From Nitrospirota bacterium (GTDB lineage Bacteria; Nitrospirota; 9FT-COMBO-42-15; HDB-SIOI813), in contig JAHFER010000020.1 in the NCBI GenBank assembly GCA_023248365.1, positions 1 to 13,988 of the forward strand: 13,988 nucleotides of DNA, given 5' to 3'. Positions 1 through 7,230 of the stretch are shown here, piece after piece. The notes beneath the pieces were generated by a model, which was not told the origin of the DNA, ran no database searches, and saw only the letters and a list, made by a program, of their open reading frames with translations. How positions within the stretch are numbered: position 1 is the first letter of the stretch; every line of letters begins with the position of its first letter. Both the position numbers and the translations under genes were made by a program.

Positions 1-1150
1 TAATTACAGATTAGATGATGTCCCGGTCAAGGAAGTTGCCCGGGCTATGACAGAGGGGACTTTTCTTGCCCTTTACCGTTTTTTAAAGTACAAGGTAAAG
101 GACACAAACCTTAAAACCCTTGAAGAATTAAGAATAGTGGAAGAGACCGAGACTCTGAAAGCAGCAGAAAAGGGGGCGGCTCAGGGAAGGATTATTGCAG
201 AGTCTGTAAATTTTGCCAGAGACCTTGTTAACTATCCGGCAAATGATATGACACCAACAATCCTTGCAGATACTGCTGAAAAGTTAGCAAAGACCCAGAA
301 GATAAAATGTAAAATCCTTTCAAAACCACAGATTGAGAAACTCGGAATGGGCGCTTTCTTAGGTGTTGCAAAGGGGAGTCAGGAGCCTCCTAAATTTATT
401 ATTCTGGAATATAACGGCGGCAAAAATGGAGATAAACCAGTGGTACTGGTTGGGAAGTCTATCACCTTTGACAGCGGTGGCATCTCTATTAAACCGAGTG
501 AAGGCATGGGGAAGATGAAGTATGATATGGCAGGAGGGGCTATAACATTAGGGGTATTGCTTGCAGCATCGTCACTAAAGATACCCGTAAATCTTGTGGG
601 TCTTCTTCCTGCTACAGAGAATATGCCAAGTGGTACCGCAAGCAGGCCCGGAGATGTCCTTCGCACTATGAGCGGGCAGACTATTGAGGTAATCAGTACT
701 GATGCAGAGGGGCGGCTTGTACTGGCCGATGCCCTGTATTATGCTACAAAATATAAACCAAAATATATAATAGATATTGCAACATTAACCGGGGCATGTG
801 TTGTTGCCCTTGGAAATCATGCCACAGGTATGCTGGGGAATGATAAGGAATTGAAAGAAAGAATAGTAAAGGCAGGAGAGACTGCATGGGAACGTGTATG
901 GGAGATGCCGCTATGGGATGATTATTTTGAACAGATAAAAAGTCCAATTGCAGACATGAAAAACACTGGCGGAAGGGAAGGAGGGGTAATGACAGCGGCT
1001 GCTTTGTTAAGCAAGTTTGTTGAAAATTATCCCTGGATACATCTTGATATTGCCGGCGTGGCATGGACTGATAAGGAAAAGGCATATATGCCTGTTGGTG
1101 CTTCCGGCATTGGGGTGAGATTACTTGTGCAGTTTCTGTTAGACAGTTGA
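1..1150 (+). CDS. pepA: Leucyl aminopeptidase (M17 family), 5'-truncated by window edge
   Basis: This is a cytosolic, two-metal aminopeptidase that removes N-terminal residues from peptides. The frame is open from base 2, so the ATG at 47 is internal and the true start lies outside the window. About 382 residues are visible, and roughly 118 N-terminal residues are missing compared with E. coli PepA. Numbering from the internal ATG at 47, the signature residues are all present: K137, D142 and K149 in GKSITFDSGGISIKP, D160 in KYDMAGG, and D219, E221 and R223 in STDAEGRLVLAD. Each sits exactly 133 positions before its E. coli counterpart (K270, D275, K282, D293, D352, E354, R356), so there is no internal insertion or deletion over this core and the enzyme should be active. 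It converges on the WecA-like gene, 21 bases from stop to stop. It looks like a housekeeping gene flanking the polysaccharide locus. Confidence 0.96.
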   Translation, partial: NYRLDDVPVKEVARAMTEGTFLALYRFLKYKVKDTNLKTLEELRIVEETETLKAAEKGAAQGRIIAESVNFARDLVNYPANDMTPTILADTAEKLAKTQKIKCKILSKPQIEKLGMGAFLGVAKGSQEPPKFIILEYNGGKNGDKPVVLVGKSITFDSGGISIKPSEGMGKMKYDMAGGAITLGVLLAASSLKIPVNLVGLLPATENMPSGTASRPGDVLRTMSGQTIEVISTDAEGRLVLADALYYATKYKPKYIIDIATLTGACVVALGNHATGMLGNDKELKERIVKAGETAWERVWEMPLWDDYFEQIKSPIADMKNTGGREGGVMTAAALLSKFVENYPWIHLDIAGVAWTDKEKAYMPVGASGIGVRLLVQFLLDS

Positions 1151-1171
1151 CGCTTTTAAATACGAATGAAC

Positions 1172-2701
1172 TTAAACGAGCTGGGGGGACTTCTGGTTAT
1201 TGTTAATGGGCTGAAGTTGCTGAGGTGATGTGTCTACCTTTCCATCTTTAACTGAAGAAACAAGCCAATCGTATACTGATTTTCCAAGCTCCATAACCCA
1301 TATTTCATCCTCTTCACTCCTGCGATTCCTCTTCCACGCTGCCTTTCCATAGACAAAACTCCCGGAAAAATATTCATCAAGAGACAATGGGTATTGAGTA
1401 AGCCATAAAGTTCCGTCATTTGTATCAACCCCTTTAATATTCCAATTAAATCTAATAACCTCTGGTTTTTCATTTTCTGTGTTTAACAGGACATTCAGAC
1501 TTATCATGTCCACTTCGAGCTCTCTGCCTGCAATCGCAAGCAGCCTGTATATACGCTCTATGCTTGTGGCTTTAGATATACTCTGACTCACACTGAAAAC
1601 AATCTTATTTTTATACCATGGAGATCTCTTTCTGTTCCATACAGCAAATCTACCCTGGAATCTATCTCTGAATTCCATAAATGTATAATACACTATCCAG
1701 GCTGATGCGGCCAATAACACAACTACAATTAATATATTTGAAAAATTTTTATTGCTATTAGAGATAGACATCGCGAACAAACCTAAGATAATGGAAACAA
1801 GATATAGTAATAATACTGTTTTCTTAGGACACAGGAGTTTAGATAAAAGACGATGATGTATGTGTCCCAGATCTGCAGAAAACACCTGCCGCCCCCTTAC
1901 TAACCTCCTTATCACTGCCATCATTGTATCACCAATAGGCAGCCCAAGTATGATAATGGGTATTAAAAGAGAAATGCCTGCATGGCCACTTTGGGTTGCA
2001 GATATAGAGAGAACAGAAAGTGCATAACCAATAAAAAGGCTCCCTGAATCCCCCATGAATATCTTACCATCTCTTAAGTTGTAAGGTAAAAAACCAGCAA
2101 TGGCAGCCATCAATATCCAGGAAAGAAAGGCTGTCTCAATATGCCCGTTGTGTAATGCTATCAACCCGAGGAAAAAGGCAGCTATCGAAGAAACACCTCC
2201 TGCCAGACCGTTCATTCCATCAATCATATTTATAGCATTTGTAACGCCGGCAATCCAAAGTAAAGTCAGTGGAATACCTGCGAATCCAATATCAATAATA
2301 CCAAAGTAAGGCAAATCAATCTTTGTTAAATTAAAACCTGCCCAAAGCGCTATACTTCCCGCGGCTATTTGAACAATAAATTTTCTGGGTGCGGTCATTC
2401 CTCTAAAATCATCAATTATACCAAGGAAAAAGATTAGAAGAGAACCTGATAGAAATATAATAAGGCTATTTTGAAAAATAAAATTGGAATAAAAATAACT
2501 AACAGCGGTAATAAGAAAACTAAAATAAATTCCGATTCCGCCTATACGAGGTGTCGGAAACTTATGGATCTTCCTCTGGTCTGGTTTATCAAACCACTGA
2601 TACTTCCATGCCAGCTTTCTTATTAAAGGTACAATAATAAGAGAAAGAATAAGCGCAAGCACAATGAACACTGCATTATATCGAATATCTGTTCCGGTCA
2701 C
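1172..2701 (-). CDS. WecA/MraY-like polyprenyl-phosphate sugar-1-phosphate transferase with extra C-terminal domain
   Basis: This integral membrane enzyme should transfer a sugar-1-phosphate from a UDP-sugar to undecaprenyl phosphate, priming lipid-linked glycan synthesis on the cytoplasmic face. Many hydrophobic segments lie between about residues 8 and 345. Family motifs are present in order: DD at 97-98 (IIDDFRG), NAINMIDGMNGLAGG around 155-169, FMGDSGS at 215-221 and GHIHHRLL at 279-286. The 509-residue protein is much longer than the usual 350 or so. From about 345 to 509 a charged soluble region follows, which I do not recognise; it is likely cytoplasmic. The start is GTG at 2701, seven bases after a perfect AGGAGG. 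The gene is last in the minus-strand run and is separated from its upstream neighbour by 198 bases that contain its own promoter. The sugar substrate cannot be read from sequence; HexNAc-1-P is the usual one. Confidence 0.92.
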   Translation of the reverse strand: MTGTDIRYNAVFIVLALILSLIIVPLIRKLAWKYQWFDKPDQRKIHKFPTPRIGGIGIYFSFLITAVSYFYSNFIFQNSLIIFLSGSLLIFFLGIIDDFRGMTAPRKFIVQIAAGSIALWAGFNLTKIDLPYFGIIDIGFAGIPLTLLWIAGVTNAINMIDGMNGLAGGVSSIAAFFLGLIALHNGHIETAFLSWILMAAIAGFLPYNLRDGKIFMGDSGSLFIGYALSVLSISATQSGHAGISLLIPIIILGLPIGDTMMAVIRRLVRGRQVFSADLGHIHHRLLSKLLCPKKTVLLLYLVSIILGLFAMSISNSNKNFSNILIVVVLLAASAWIVYYTFMEFRDRFQGRFAVWNRKRSPWYKNKIVFSVSQSISKATSIERIYRLLAIAGRELEVDMISLNVLLNTENEKPEVIRFNWNIKGVDTNDGTLWLTQYPLSLDEYFSGSFVYGKAAWKRNRRSEEDEIWVMELGKSVYDWLVSSVKDGKVDTSPQQLQPINNNQKSPQLV

Positions 2702-2837
2702 CCACAGCCCTCCTTTAAAATTGGGCCTGAAATTATTTTGTTTACTTTATTTATATGAATAGTCTTAAACAACAAATGATAAATACGTCTAATAAGTCTA
2801 TGGATGAATTTAAAAGAATGGTTACAAACTTAACAAG
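2702..2837 (-). other. AT-rich untranslated leader of the WecA-like gene
   Basis: This is most of the largest non-coding gap in the window. If transcription starts about 7 bases downstream of the promoter at 2838-2866, the leader is about 130 nt, long for an ordinary bacterial leader. I see no open reading frame of note, no recognisable riboswitch and no intrinsic terminator. The only structure found is a weak 5-bp stem next to the ribosome binding site (2706-2727). Confidence 0.5.
2709..2714 (-). promoter_or_regulatory. Ribosome binding site fixing the GTG start of the WecA-like gene
   Basis: On the minus strand this reads AGGAGG, seven bases before the GTG at 2701. A full match to the anti-Shine-Dalgarno at ideal spacing supports the GTG as the true start, although it is not an ATG. 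The 3' half of the site overlaps the right arm of a possible short stem (2706-2710 with 2723-2727). Confidence 0.8.
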
Positions 2838-2866
2838 ATTTTATATTTATATTATATAAATGTCAA
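2838..2866 (-). promoter_or_regulatory. Near-consensus sigma-70 promoter for the WecA-like gene
   Basis: On the minus strand the -35 hexamer TTGACA (2861-2866) matches the consensus fully. It is followed by a 17-base spacer (2844-2860) and then TAAAAT (2838-2843), one mismatch from TATAAT. It lies in the gap after the WecG-like gene and points at the WecA-like gene, so that last gene can be expressed apart from the rest of the run. The spacer is almost pure A and T. A TATAAT inside the spacer is too close to the -35 to serve as its -10. Confidence 0.8.
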
Positions 2867-2899
2867 GAAAAGGTTCCAGCCAGCCAGCGATTCCATTGA

Positions 2900-3670
2900 C
2901 TAAACAAAGCCCCGTTTTTTTATTACATCTTTTAACAATCTCATCAGGAATAACGGATGAGAAATAAAAGTTCTCCTCCATAGGCGACCTGGTTCCCTTA
3001 AAAGTCTTGGGAGCCATTCTAATCCTGTTTTCTGAAAAATGGGGTGAGAACGCTTTACCTTGCCCGTATAAAAATCAAACACTGCCCCAATCGGCCCAAG
3101 AAATTTCACATCCAGTTTATTTTTATTTTGGTAAATCCATTTCTCCTGTTTTGGTGCGGTCATGCCAACCCATAAAACATCAGGTTTCACTTTATTGATT
3201 AATTCGATTATTATCTGATTATCTTCAATATTATACTCCTGTTTGAACGGCGGAGAATAAACCCCTGCAATTCTGATATTAGGAAAGTCTAACCCCATCT
3301 TTTGAATTATCCTATCGAGAGTATCTTCTGTTGAACCAAGAAAAAATACACTATATTTTCCACATTGGTTCAGATAATTGTTCAATCCCTTAAAAATATC
3401 AATACCCGTAATTCTTTCTTTTATGTTGCCTTTTGTTATCTTTGATGCGAATACAATGCCTATACCATCAGGTACAACTAAGTCAGCCTTTTTTATCGCT
3501 TGTTCAAACAGGGGATCTTTTTTTGCTACCTCTAAAGAATGCGGATTGGCACAAATAAAATACTTTCTTCTCTCTCCATTCTCTATCCATCCTGCAATTT
3601 GTGTAATACAATCCTTTAATGATTTTATTGTTACTGGAAAATCGAGAACATACTCCACAGATTTTATCAC
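2900..3670 (-). CDS. WecG/TagA/CpsF-family glycosyltransferase (GT26)
   Basis: Members of this family transfer N-acetylmannosamine, ManNAc-uronate or glucose-type residues to a polyprenyl-diphosphate-linked sugar. That is usually the second step after a WecA-type enzyme, at the inner face of the membrane. Family motifs are clear: CANPHSLEVAKKDP near 40-53, ADLVVPDGIGIVFASK at 62-77 (the PDG aspartate is D68), VKPDVLWVGMTAPKQEKW at 161-178, and LGPIGAVFDFYTGKVKR at 191-207. The arginine-rich C-terminal part GLEWLPRLLREPGRLWRR follows at 216-233. At 256 residues it is full length. The start is GTG at 3670, only nine bases after the dehydrogenase stop and with a weak Shine-Dalgarno, so translation may be coupled to the gene before it. 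Pairing with a WecA-like gene supports early lipid-linked assembly. Donor and acceptor are not fixed by the sequence. Confidence 0.92.
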   Translation of the reverse strand: MIKSVEYVLDFPVTIKSLKDCITQIAGWIENGERRKYFICANPHSLEVAKKDPLFEQAIKKADLVVPDGIGIVFASKITKGNIKERITGIDIFKGLNNYLNQCGKYSVFFLGSTEDTLDRIIQKMGLDFPNIRIAGVYSPPFKQEYNIEDNQIIIELINKVKPDVLWVGMTAPKQEKWIYQNKNKLDVKFLGPIGAVFDFYTGKVKRSHPIFQKTGLEWLPRLLREPGRLWRRTFISHPLFLMRLLKDVIKKRGFV

Positions 3671-3679
3671 CTTTTTAAA

Positions 3680-4627
3680 TTACCTTAATCCCTTTAATAA
3701 ATTTATTACCGCCTCTTTTTCCATGTCCACCCGAGTTTCTACAGCATATGAACCTATATGAGGAGTTAAAATTACATTATCCAATTCCCTTAAAGATCCT
3801 AAATATGGTTCCTGTTCAAACACATCGAGGGCAGCAGCAGTAAGGTGTCCATCTTTTAAGGCGCTATAAAGGGCATCCTCATCTATTACTCCTCCACGGG
3901 AGACATTAATAAGGCAGGCCCCTTTTTTTATCTTTTTTATCTCTTCTTCCCCTATAAATCCTTCCTTTGCAGAAACATGGATTGATATTATATCGCTTGT
4001 TGTCAAAAGCTCATCCAGTTCAGCCCGCTTAATCCCATCCTTAATCCCCTCTTTAATCCTATGTCCGGCTGCTTCATTCTTTACATCATAATATTTGACC
4101 TTACAATCAAAAGGTAATAAAAACTCAGCGACCTTTTGCCCTATCCTGCCGAAACCTATTATCCCAATCTTTTTCCCGCTTAGAAGATTTCCCATATTCT
4201 TTTTCCAGTGCCCCTTACGGACATCTCTATCCATCTGTGAAATGTTACGCAACAGGTTTAGTATAAGTCCTAAAGTCAGTTCAGCTACTGCAAGGGTTGG
4301 GGCATCCGGGGTATTAAAAACCTTGATTCCTAACTTATTAGCCGCACTCAAGTCTACACTATCCATTCCCGTTCCACAGCGGGAGATAACCTTTAGGACA
4401 GATTCAGGGTTAGCCGATTGGGCTAAGCTCTCTAATGTTTTTGCATCCAGTAACTCAGTTCCGGCAATTATTCCTATGCTGCCCTTGCAAAGTTCAATAA
4501 TTTCATTTCCCCTGAGCGTGCGGCCAAAAGGGTTTAAGAACACCTCAAAGCCATTCTCTTCCAAAAGTTCAACAGGCCTTTTATCAAATCCGGCAAAAGA
4601 TGAAGTTGTGATTGTAATTTTCCGCAT
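3680..4627 (-). CDS. D-isomer-specific 2-hydroxyacid dehydrogenase (phosphoglycerate dehydrogenase-like)
   Basis: This cytosolic NAD-dependent enzyme should interconvert a D-2-hydroxy acid and a 2-keto acid. Counted from the ATG at 4627 it has 315 residues. The substrate-domain motif SRCGTGMDSVD lies at 82-92, the Rossmann glycine motif GFGRIG at 158-163, and an acidic residue, D181, at the end of the next strand favours NAD over NADP. The catalytic triad is R244 (NVSRGG), E273 (DVFEQEP) and H290 (TPHIGSY). There is no C-terminal ACT regulatory domain, unlike long SerA enzymes. A TTG three bases upstream at 4630 is also in frame, but the ribosome binding site spacing favours the ATG. The ATG overlaps the stop of the methyltransferase gene by one base (TGATG). 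Its place next to an aldolase and a CMP transferase suggests a sugar-acid or keto-acid substrate rather than serine synthesis, but that is inference. Confidence 0.9.
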   Translation of the reverse strand: MRKITITTSSFAGFDKRPVELLEENGFEVFLNPFGRTLRGNEIIELCKGSIGIIAGTELLDAKTLESLAQSANPESVLKVISRCGTGMDSVDLSAANKLGIKVFNTPDAPTLAVAELTLGLILNLLRNISQMDRDVRKGHWKKNMGNLLSGKKIGIIGFGRIGQKVAEFLLPFDCKVKYYDVKNEAAGHRIKEGIKDGIKRAELDELLTTSDIISIHVSAKEGFIGEEEIKKIKKGACLINVSRGGVIDEDALYSALKDGHLTAAALDVFEQEPYLGSLRELDNVILTPHIGSYAVETRVDMEKEAVINLLKGLR

Positions 4628-5619
4628 CAAATATCTCCTATGGGTCTCTTTGCAACTACCCGCATATGGGAACTTAAATTATTATTCACAATCCAGTCCT
4701 GCAATTCCCTTTTGCAATTCTCTGTTACTTTAAAGGAAACCATATCCCAGAATCTTCCTAAATTAACACCCTCATTCCGTATCATCCCTTCCACAATATC
4801 CCAGTCCAACTTGCCAGGAGTAGAAGCTTCCACGATTTCAAAACCTATATTTTCCATTAAAGTCCTTACGGATTCTAAATTGAAAAAATTGAGATGATGC
4901 GGAGGTCCAATACTTTTAGATTTTTCCCATAGTGATAATATGTCAAACCCTTTACCATTAAGTGTAGTCAAAAATAAATACCCGCCGGGTTTTAAAAATG
5001 AATAAGCCTTTTTAAGGAAGGCGGCCGGCTCGAACAAATGCTCAAGCAATTCGAATGTTGTAAGAATATCAAACTTTCCTTCCATTCCTTTCATATCTTC
5101 AAGGCAGGCACATTCAACATCCAAACCTTTAGCACGGCATATGTCCGCCATTTCAGTTGAAGGCTCTATAGCTATAAAGCGATTTTCCGGCACAATATTT
5201 CTTAATTCCTCAAGGAATAAGCCAAATCCAGCTCCTATATCGCCAACAACGATTTCCTTATTAACATTGAAAAATTTACTTATAAATTCTGCTCTCGGTC
5301 TAAACATTTTCTCCCTTCTCACATCTGCAACAGGCTTAAAAAACTCATTTACCCAAAAAGATGTTGACGGAGATTCGGAATAGAATATATTAAGGGTTTC
5401 AAATGCAGGCCTCGGGTTTACATATAGCGTTTCACATTTTTTACAGCTAACGTATCTAAATCCTATTTTTTCAAATTCAGGAACATGTTCGCTATTACCA
5501 CAAGCCGGACAATCACCATCTTTGAATGATGAAAAATCAAAATAATTTTCTACATCCTTTTGAACTAATTCTAAGTATTTGTTAAAAACATCACGTTTCC
5601 TGATCTCTTCTTCTTTCAT
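4627..5619 (-). CDS. Class I SAM-dependent methyltransferase with N-terminal zinc ribbon
   Basis: A predicted soluble methyltransferase of 330 residues. The N-terminal part carries a four-cysteine zinc ribbon, CPAC at 37-40 and CKKC at 59-62, followed by ETLYVNPRP. The catalytic Rossmann domain follows: motif I GDIGAGFGLFLEEL at 126-139, an acidic residue after strand 2 (E152 in AIEPS), FELLEHLFEP at 189-198, and LKPGGYLFLTTLN at 209-221. A PPHHLNFFN segment at 239-247 is common in this group of glycan-cluster methyltransferases. The substrate is not evident; an O-, N- or C-methylation of one of the sugars made nearby is most likely. The start ATG at 5619 follows a G-rich AAAGGGGG. It lies between the cytidylyltransferase (17-base gap) and the dehydrogenase (one-base overlap), so it probably belongs to the same biosynthetic module. 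Confidence 0.88.
   Translation of the reverse strand: MKEEEIRKRDVFNKYLELVQKDVENYFDFSSFKDGDCPACGNSEHVPEFEKIGFRYVSCKKCETLYVNPRPAFETLNIFYSESPSTSFWVNEFFKPVADVRREKMFRPRAEFISKFFNVNKEIVVGDIGAGFGLFLEELRNIVPENRFIAIEPSTEMADICRAKGLDVECACLEDMKGMEGKFDILTTFELLEHLFEPAAFLKKAYSFLKPGGYLFLTTLNGKGFDILSLWEKSKSIGPPHHLNFFNLESVRTLMENIGFEIVEASTPGKLDWDIVEGMIRNEGVNLGRFWDMVSFKVTENCKRELQDWIVNNNLSSHMRVVAKRPIGDI
4635..4639 (-). promoter_or_regulatory. Ribosome binding site deciding the dehydrogenase start
   Basis: Minus-strand AGGAG lies seven bases before the ATG at 4627 but only four bases before the in-frame TTG at 4630. The spacing selects the ATG. The site lies within the last codons of the upstream methyltransferase gene, so the two genes are probably translationally coupled. 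Confidence 0.7.
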
Positions 5620-5636
5620 TAAAACTAAACCCCCTT

Positions 5637-6407
5637 TTAACTTTTATAATCTTCAACAAGTTTATCAGTTTGCAGCAATGCCTCTACTTTTCTCAGGTCT
5701 TCAATCGTATCAACACTATATGTTTCAAACTCTGTAAGAACCATCTTAACCCTGTATCCATGCTCCAAAACCCTCATCATATCAACAGACTCAACAATCT
5801 CAAGAGGTGTAGTCTCCAACTTATTAAACTTTATCAAAAAATCTCTCCTGAAAGGGATAATGCACACCTGTTTTAACATGGGAACACTTTTAGCCCCCTT
5901 TTTCCATGATGGTATTGGTTCCCTTGAAAAATAAAGGGCGAAATCGTTTAAATCAACAACCACCTTTACCTCATTTGGGTCTTCATGCTCCTCCCTTGTC
6001 TTCAAATGTGCCATAAGGTTTGTGACTGACAGGCTTTCATCCTCAATAATTGGTTTTAACGCCATGTCTATCATTTCCGGATACAGCATAGGCTCATCAC
6101 CCTGAATCATCACAATAATATCAACCTTCCTGCCTGTTTCCGCCTCAATCTTCAGCATGGCCTCTGCACATCTGTCGCTCGCCCGCTCATGAGTATCCAT
6201 GGTCATAACGGTCTTACCGCTAATGGAAGTAACATAGTCTTTAATCTCCTGATCACAGGTCGCTACGTAAACCTCATTTAAAACCTTACTCATTTTGCTC
6301 CTGTAGTAAACATGTCCAATCATAGGGATACCGCAAATTTGAGCCAAAGGCTTCCCGGGAAAACGGCTTGAAGCCATTCTGGCAGGAATAATTCCAATTA
6401 TATTCAT
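5637..6407 (-). CDS. KdsB-like CMP-sugar synthetase (ulosonic acid cytidylyltransferase)
   Basis: The family transfers CMP from CTP to the anomeric oxygen of a 2-keto sugar acid such as Kdo, giving the donor for a glycosyltransferase. The 256-residue protein has the KdsB layout: N-terminal nucleotide-binding IIPARMASSRFPGKPLA at 6-22, MIQGDEPML at 100-108 with the metal-binding aspartate D104, YFSREPIPS at 159-167, and the C-terminal SVDTIEDLRKVE at 231-242 with the second metal aspartate D233. The usual SGTDR loop is changed to RASDR at 76-80 (THERASDRCAEA), and the lower sugar-binding part (ESVDMMRVLEHGYRV) differs from textbook KdsB. The true substrate may therefore not be Kdo itself. The start at 6407 has a strong GAGGAGG. 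It sits directly downstream of an HpcH/HpaI-type aldolase with a 21-base gap, which suggests that the aldolase product is what gets activated. Confidence 0.88.
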   Translation of the reverse strand: MNIIGIIPARMASSRFPGKPLAQICGIPMIGHVYYRSKMSKVLNEVYVATCDQEIKDYVTSISGKTVMTMDTHERASDRCAEAMLKIEAETGRKVDIIVMIQGDEPMLYPEMIDMALKPIIEDESLSVTNLMAHLKTREEHEDPNEVKVVVDLNDFALYFSREPIPSWKKGAKSVPMLKQVCIIPFRRDFLIKFNKLETTPLEIVESVDMMRVLEHGYRVKMVLTEFETYSVDTIEDLRKVEALLQTDKLVEDYKS

Positions 6408-6428
6408 ATCTAAATCCTCCTCAATCCA

Positions 6429-7202
6429 TCAATCCTTACTTTTTAACCCTTGCATTTCTTCCCTGCATTTATTCCCCAAAAACATGAAATCAATACTGAA
6501 AGCAATAAACTTGTATCCTTTGACTATCTTCTCTTCAACAAGTTTATGATCAGGCGGAATAACATGGAATCCCAGAGGGAATTTGTGTTTTTTGCAGGCC
6601 TCTTCAATCTGGGTAACCGCATCCAGCATATCCGGATGTTCAAACTGCCCTGCAATTCCAAGTGAACCTGACAGGTCATATGGTCCGACTATACAGCCGT
6701 CAACACCATCTACTGCTATAATCTCTTCAAGATTTCTAACCGCATCAATATGCTCTATCTGGACTATCACTATAGAATTATCATTCAACCCTGACCTGTA
6801 TTCCTCAAAACCGATACCGTAATTCTGCGCCCTTGCAAGCCCAACACCACGATTCCCATAAGGTGGATATTTTACTGCTTTTACTGCCTTTATTGCATCA
6901 TCTTTTTTATTTACCATTGGAACAATTACGCCATAGGCTCCCGCATCCATAACCCTTTTTATGAGGTAGGGATTATTTTCGCCCACCCTTACAAGGGGAA
7001 CCATCCCCTTTGCCTCTATAAGGCTGATAAGCGCCTGTGCCTCACTGAATTCTATGACACTGTGTTCCATATCTATGGCCAGCCAGTCAAAGCCTGCTGT
7101 TGCAATGATTTCCGGTATTGACGTATGGGACAGAGTCACCCAGGAACCGATTGTAAGCTGATTATTTTTCAGTTTTTCTTTGACTTTATTAAGTTTGAAC
7201 AT
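6429..7202 (-). CDS. HpcH/HpaI-family class II aldolase
   Basis: Enzymes of this family (HpaI, GarL, RhmA) reversibly cleave or form 4-hydroxy-2-keto acids, with pyruvate and an aldehyde as partners and a divalent metal. The 257-residue protein is a complete TIM barrel of normal length. Catalytic and metal residues are in place: D44 and H47 (IDMEHS), R72 (LVRVGENNP), YPPYGNRGVG at 112-121, metal ligand E150 (VQIEH) and metal ligand D176 (VGPYDLSGSLG). The ATG at 7202 is the first in-frame ATG; the G-rich Shine-Dalgarno-like stretch before it is unusually far away (about 14 bases). Most members act in catabolism. Here the neighbours are a CMP-sugar synthetase, a methyltransferase and glycosyltransferases, so a biosynthetic aldol addition making an ulosonic acid is a reasonable inference. 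A catabolic role cannot be ruled out from sequence. Confidence 0.92.
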   Translation of the reverse strand: MFKLNKVKEKLKNNQLTIGSWVTLSHTSIPEIIATAGFDWLAIDMEHSVIEFSEAQALISLIEAKGMVPLVRVGENNPYLIKRVMDAGAYGVIVPMVNKKDDAIKAVKAVKYPPYGNRGVGLARAQNYGIGFEEYRSGLNDNSIVIVQIEHIDAVRNLEEIIAVDGVDGCIVGPYDLSGSLGIAGQFEHPDMLDAVTQIEEACKKHKFPLGFHVIPPDHKLVEEKIVKGYKFIAFSIDFMFLGNKCREEMQGLKSKD

Positions 7203-7230
7203 GTCAGTTAATAAGACCCCCTTAACATTT

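Noticed and set aside
744..1085. Minus-strand open frame opposite pepA
   Set aside because: The plus-strand pepA frame keeps all active-site residues at exact family spacing; the antisense frame shows no domain.
1130..1185. Bidirectional terminator between pepA and the WecA-like gene
   Set aside because: Only a 4-bp CTGT/ACAG stem inside the pepA end and mismatched pairings across 1152-1181 were found, none with a proper T run.
2851..2856. TATAAT within the promoter spacer as an alternative -10
   Set aside because: It is only four bases from the TTGACA, far too close; the TAAAAT at 17-base spacing fits instead.
2870..2899. Possible terminator after the WecG-like gene, where GCCAGCCAGC repeats
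   Set aside because: The repeats are direct, not inverted, and give no stem followed by a T run on the minus strand; the AT-rich stretch after it is better explained as the promoter.
3680..4627. Serine-pathway SerA
   Set aside because: There is no ACT domain and no serB/serC neighbour; the position in a glycan module favours another 2-hydroxy acid.
4095..4733. A 212-codon plus-strand open frame opposite the dehydrogenase and the end of the methyltransferase
   Set aside because: It lies antisense to genes with intact catalytic motifs, has no recognisable domain and a low-complexity composition, so it is a shadow frame.
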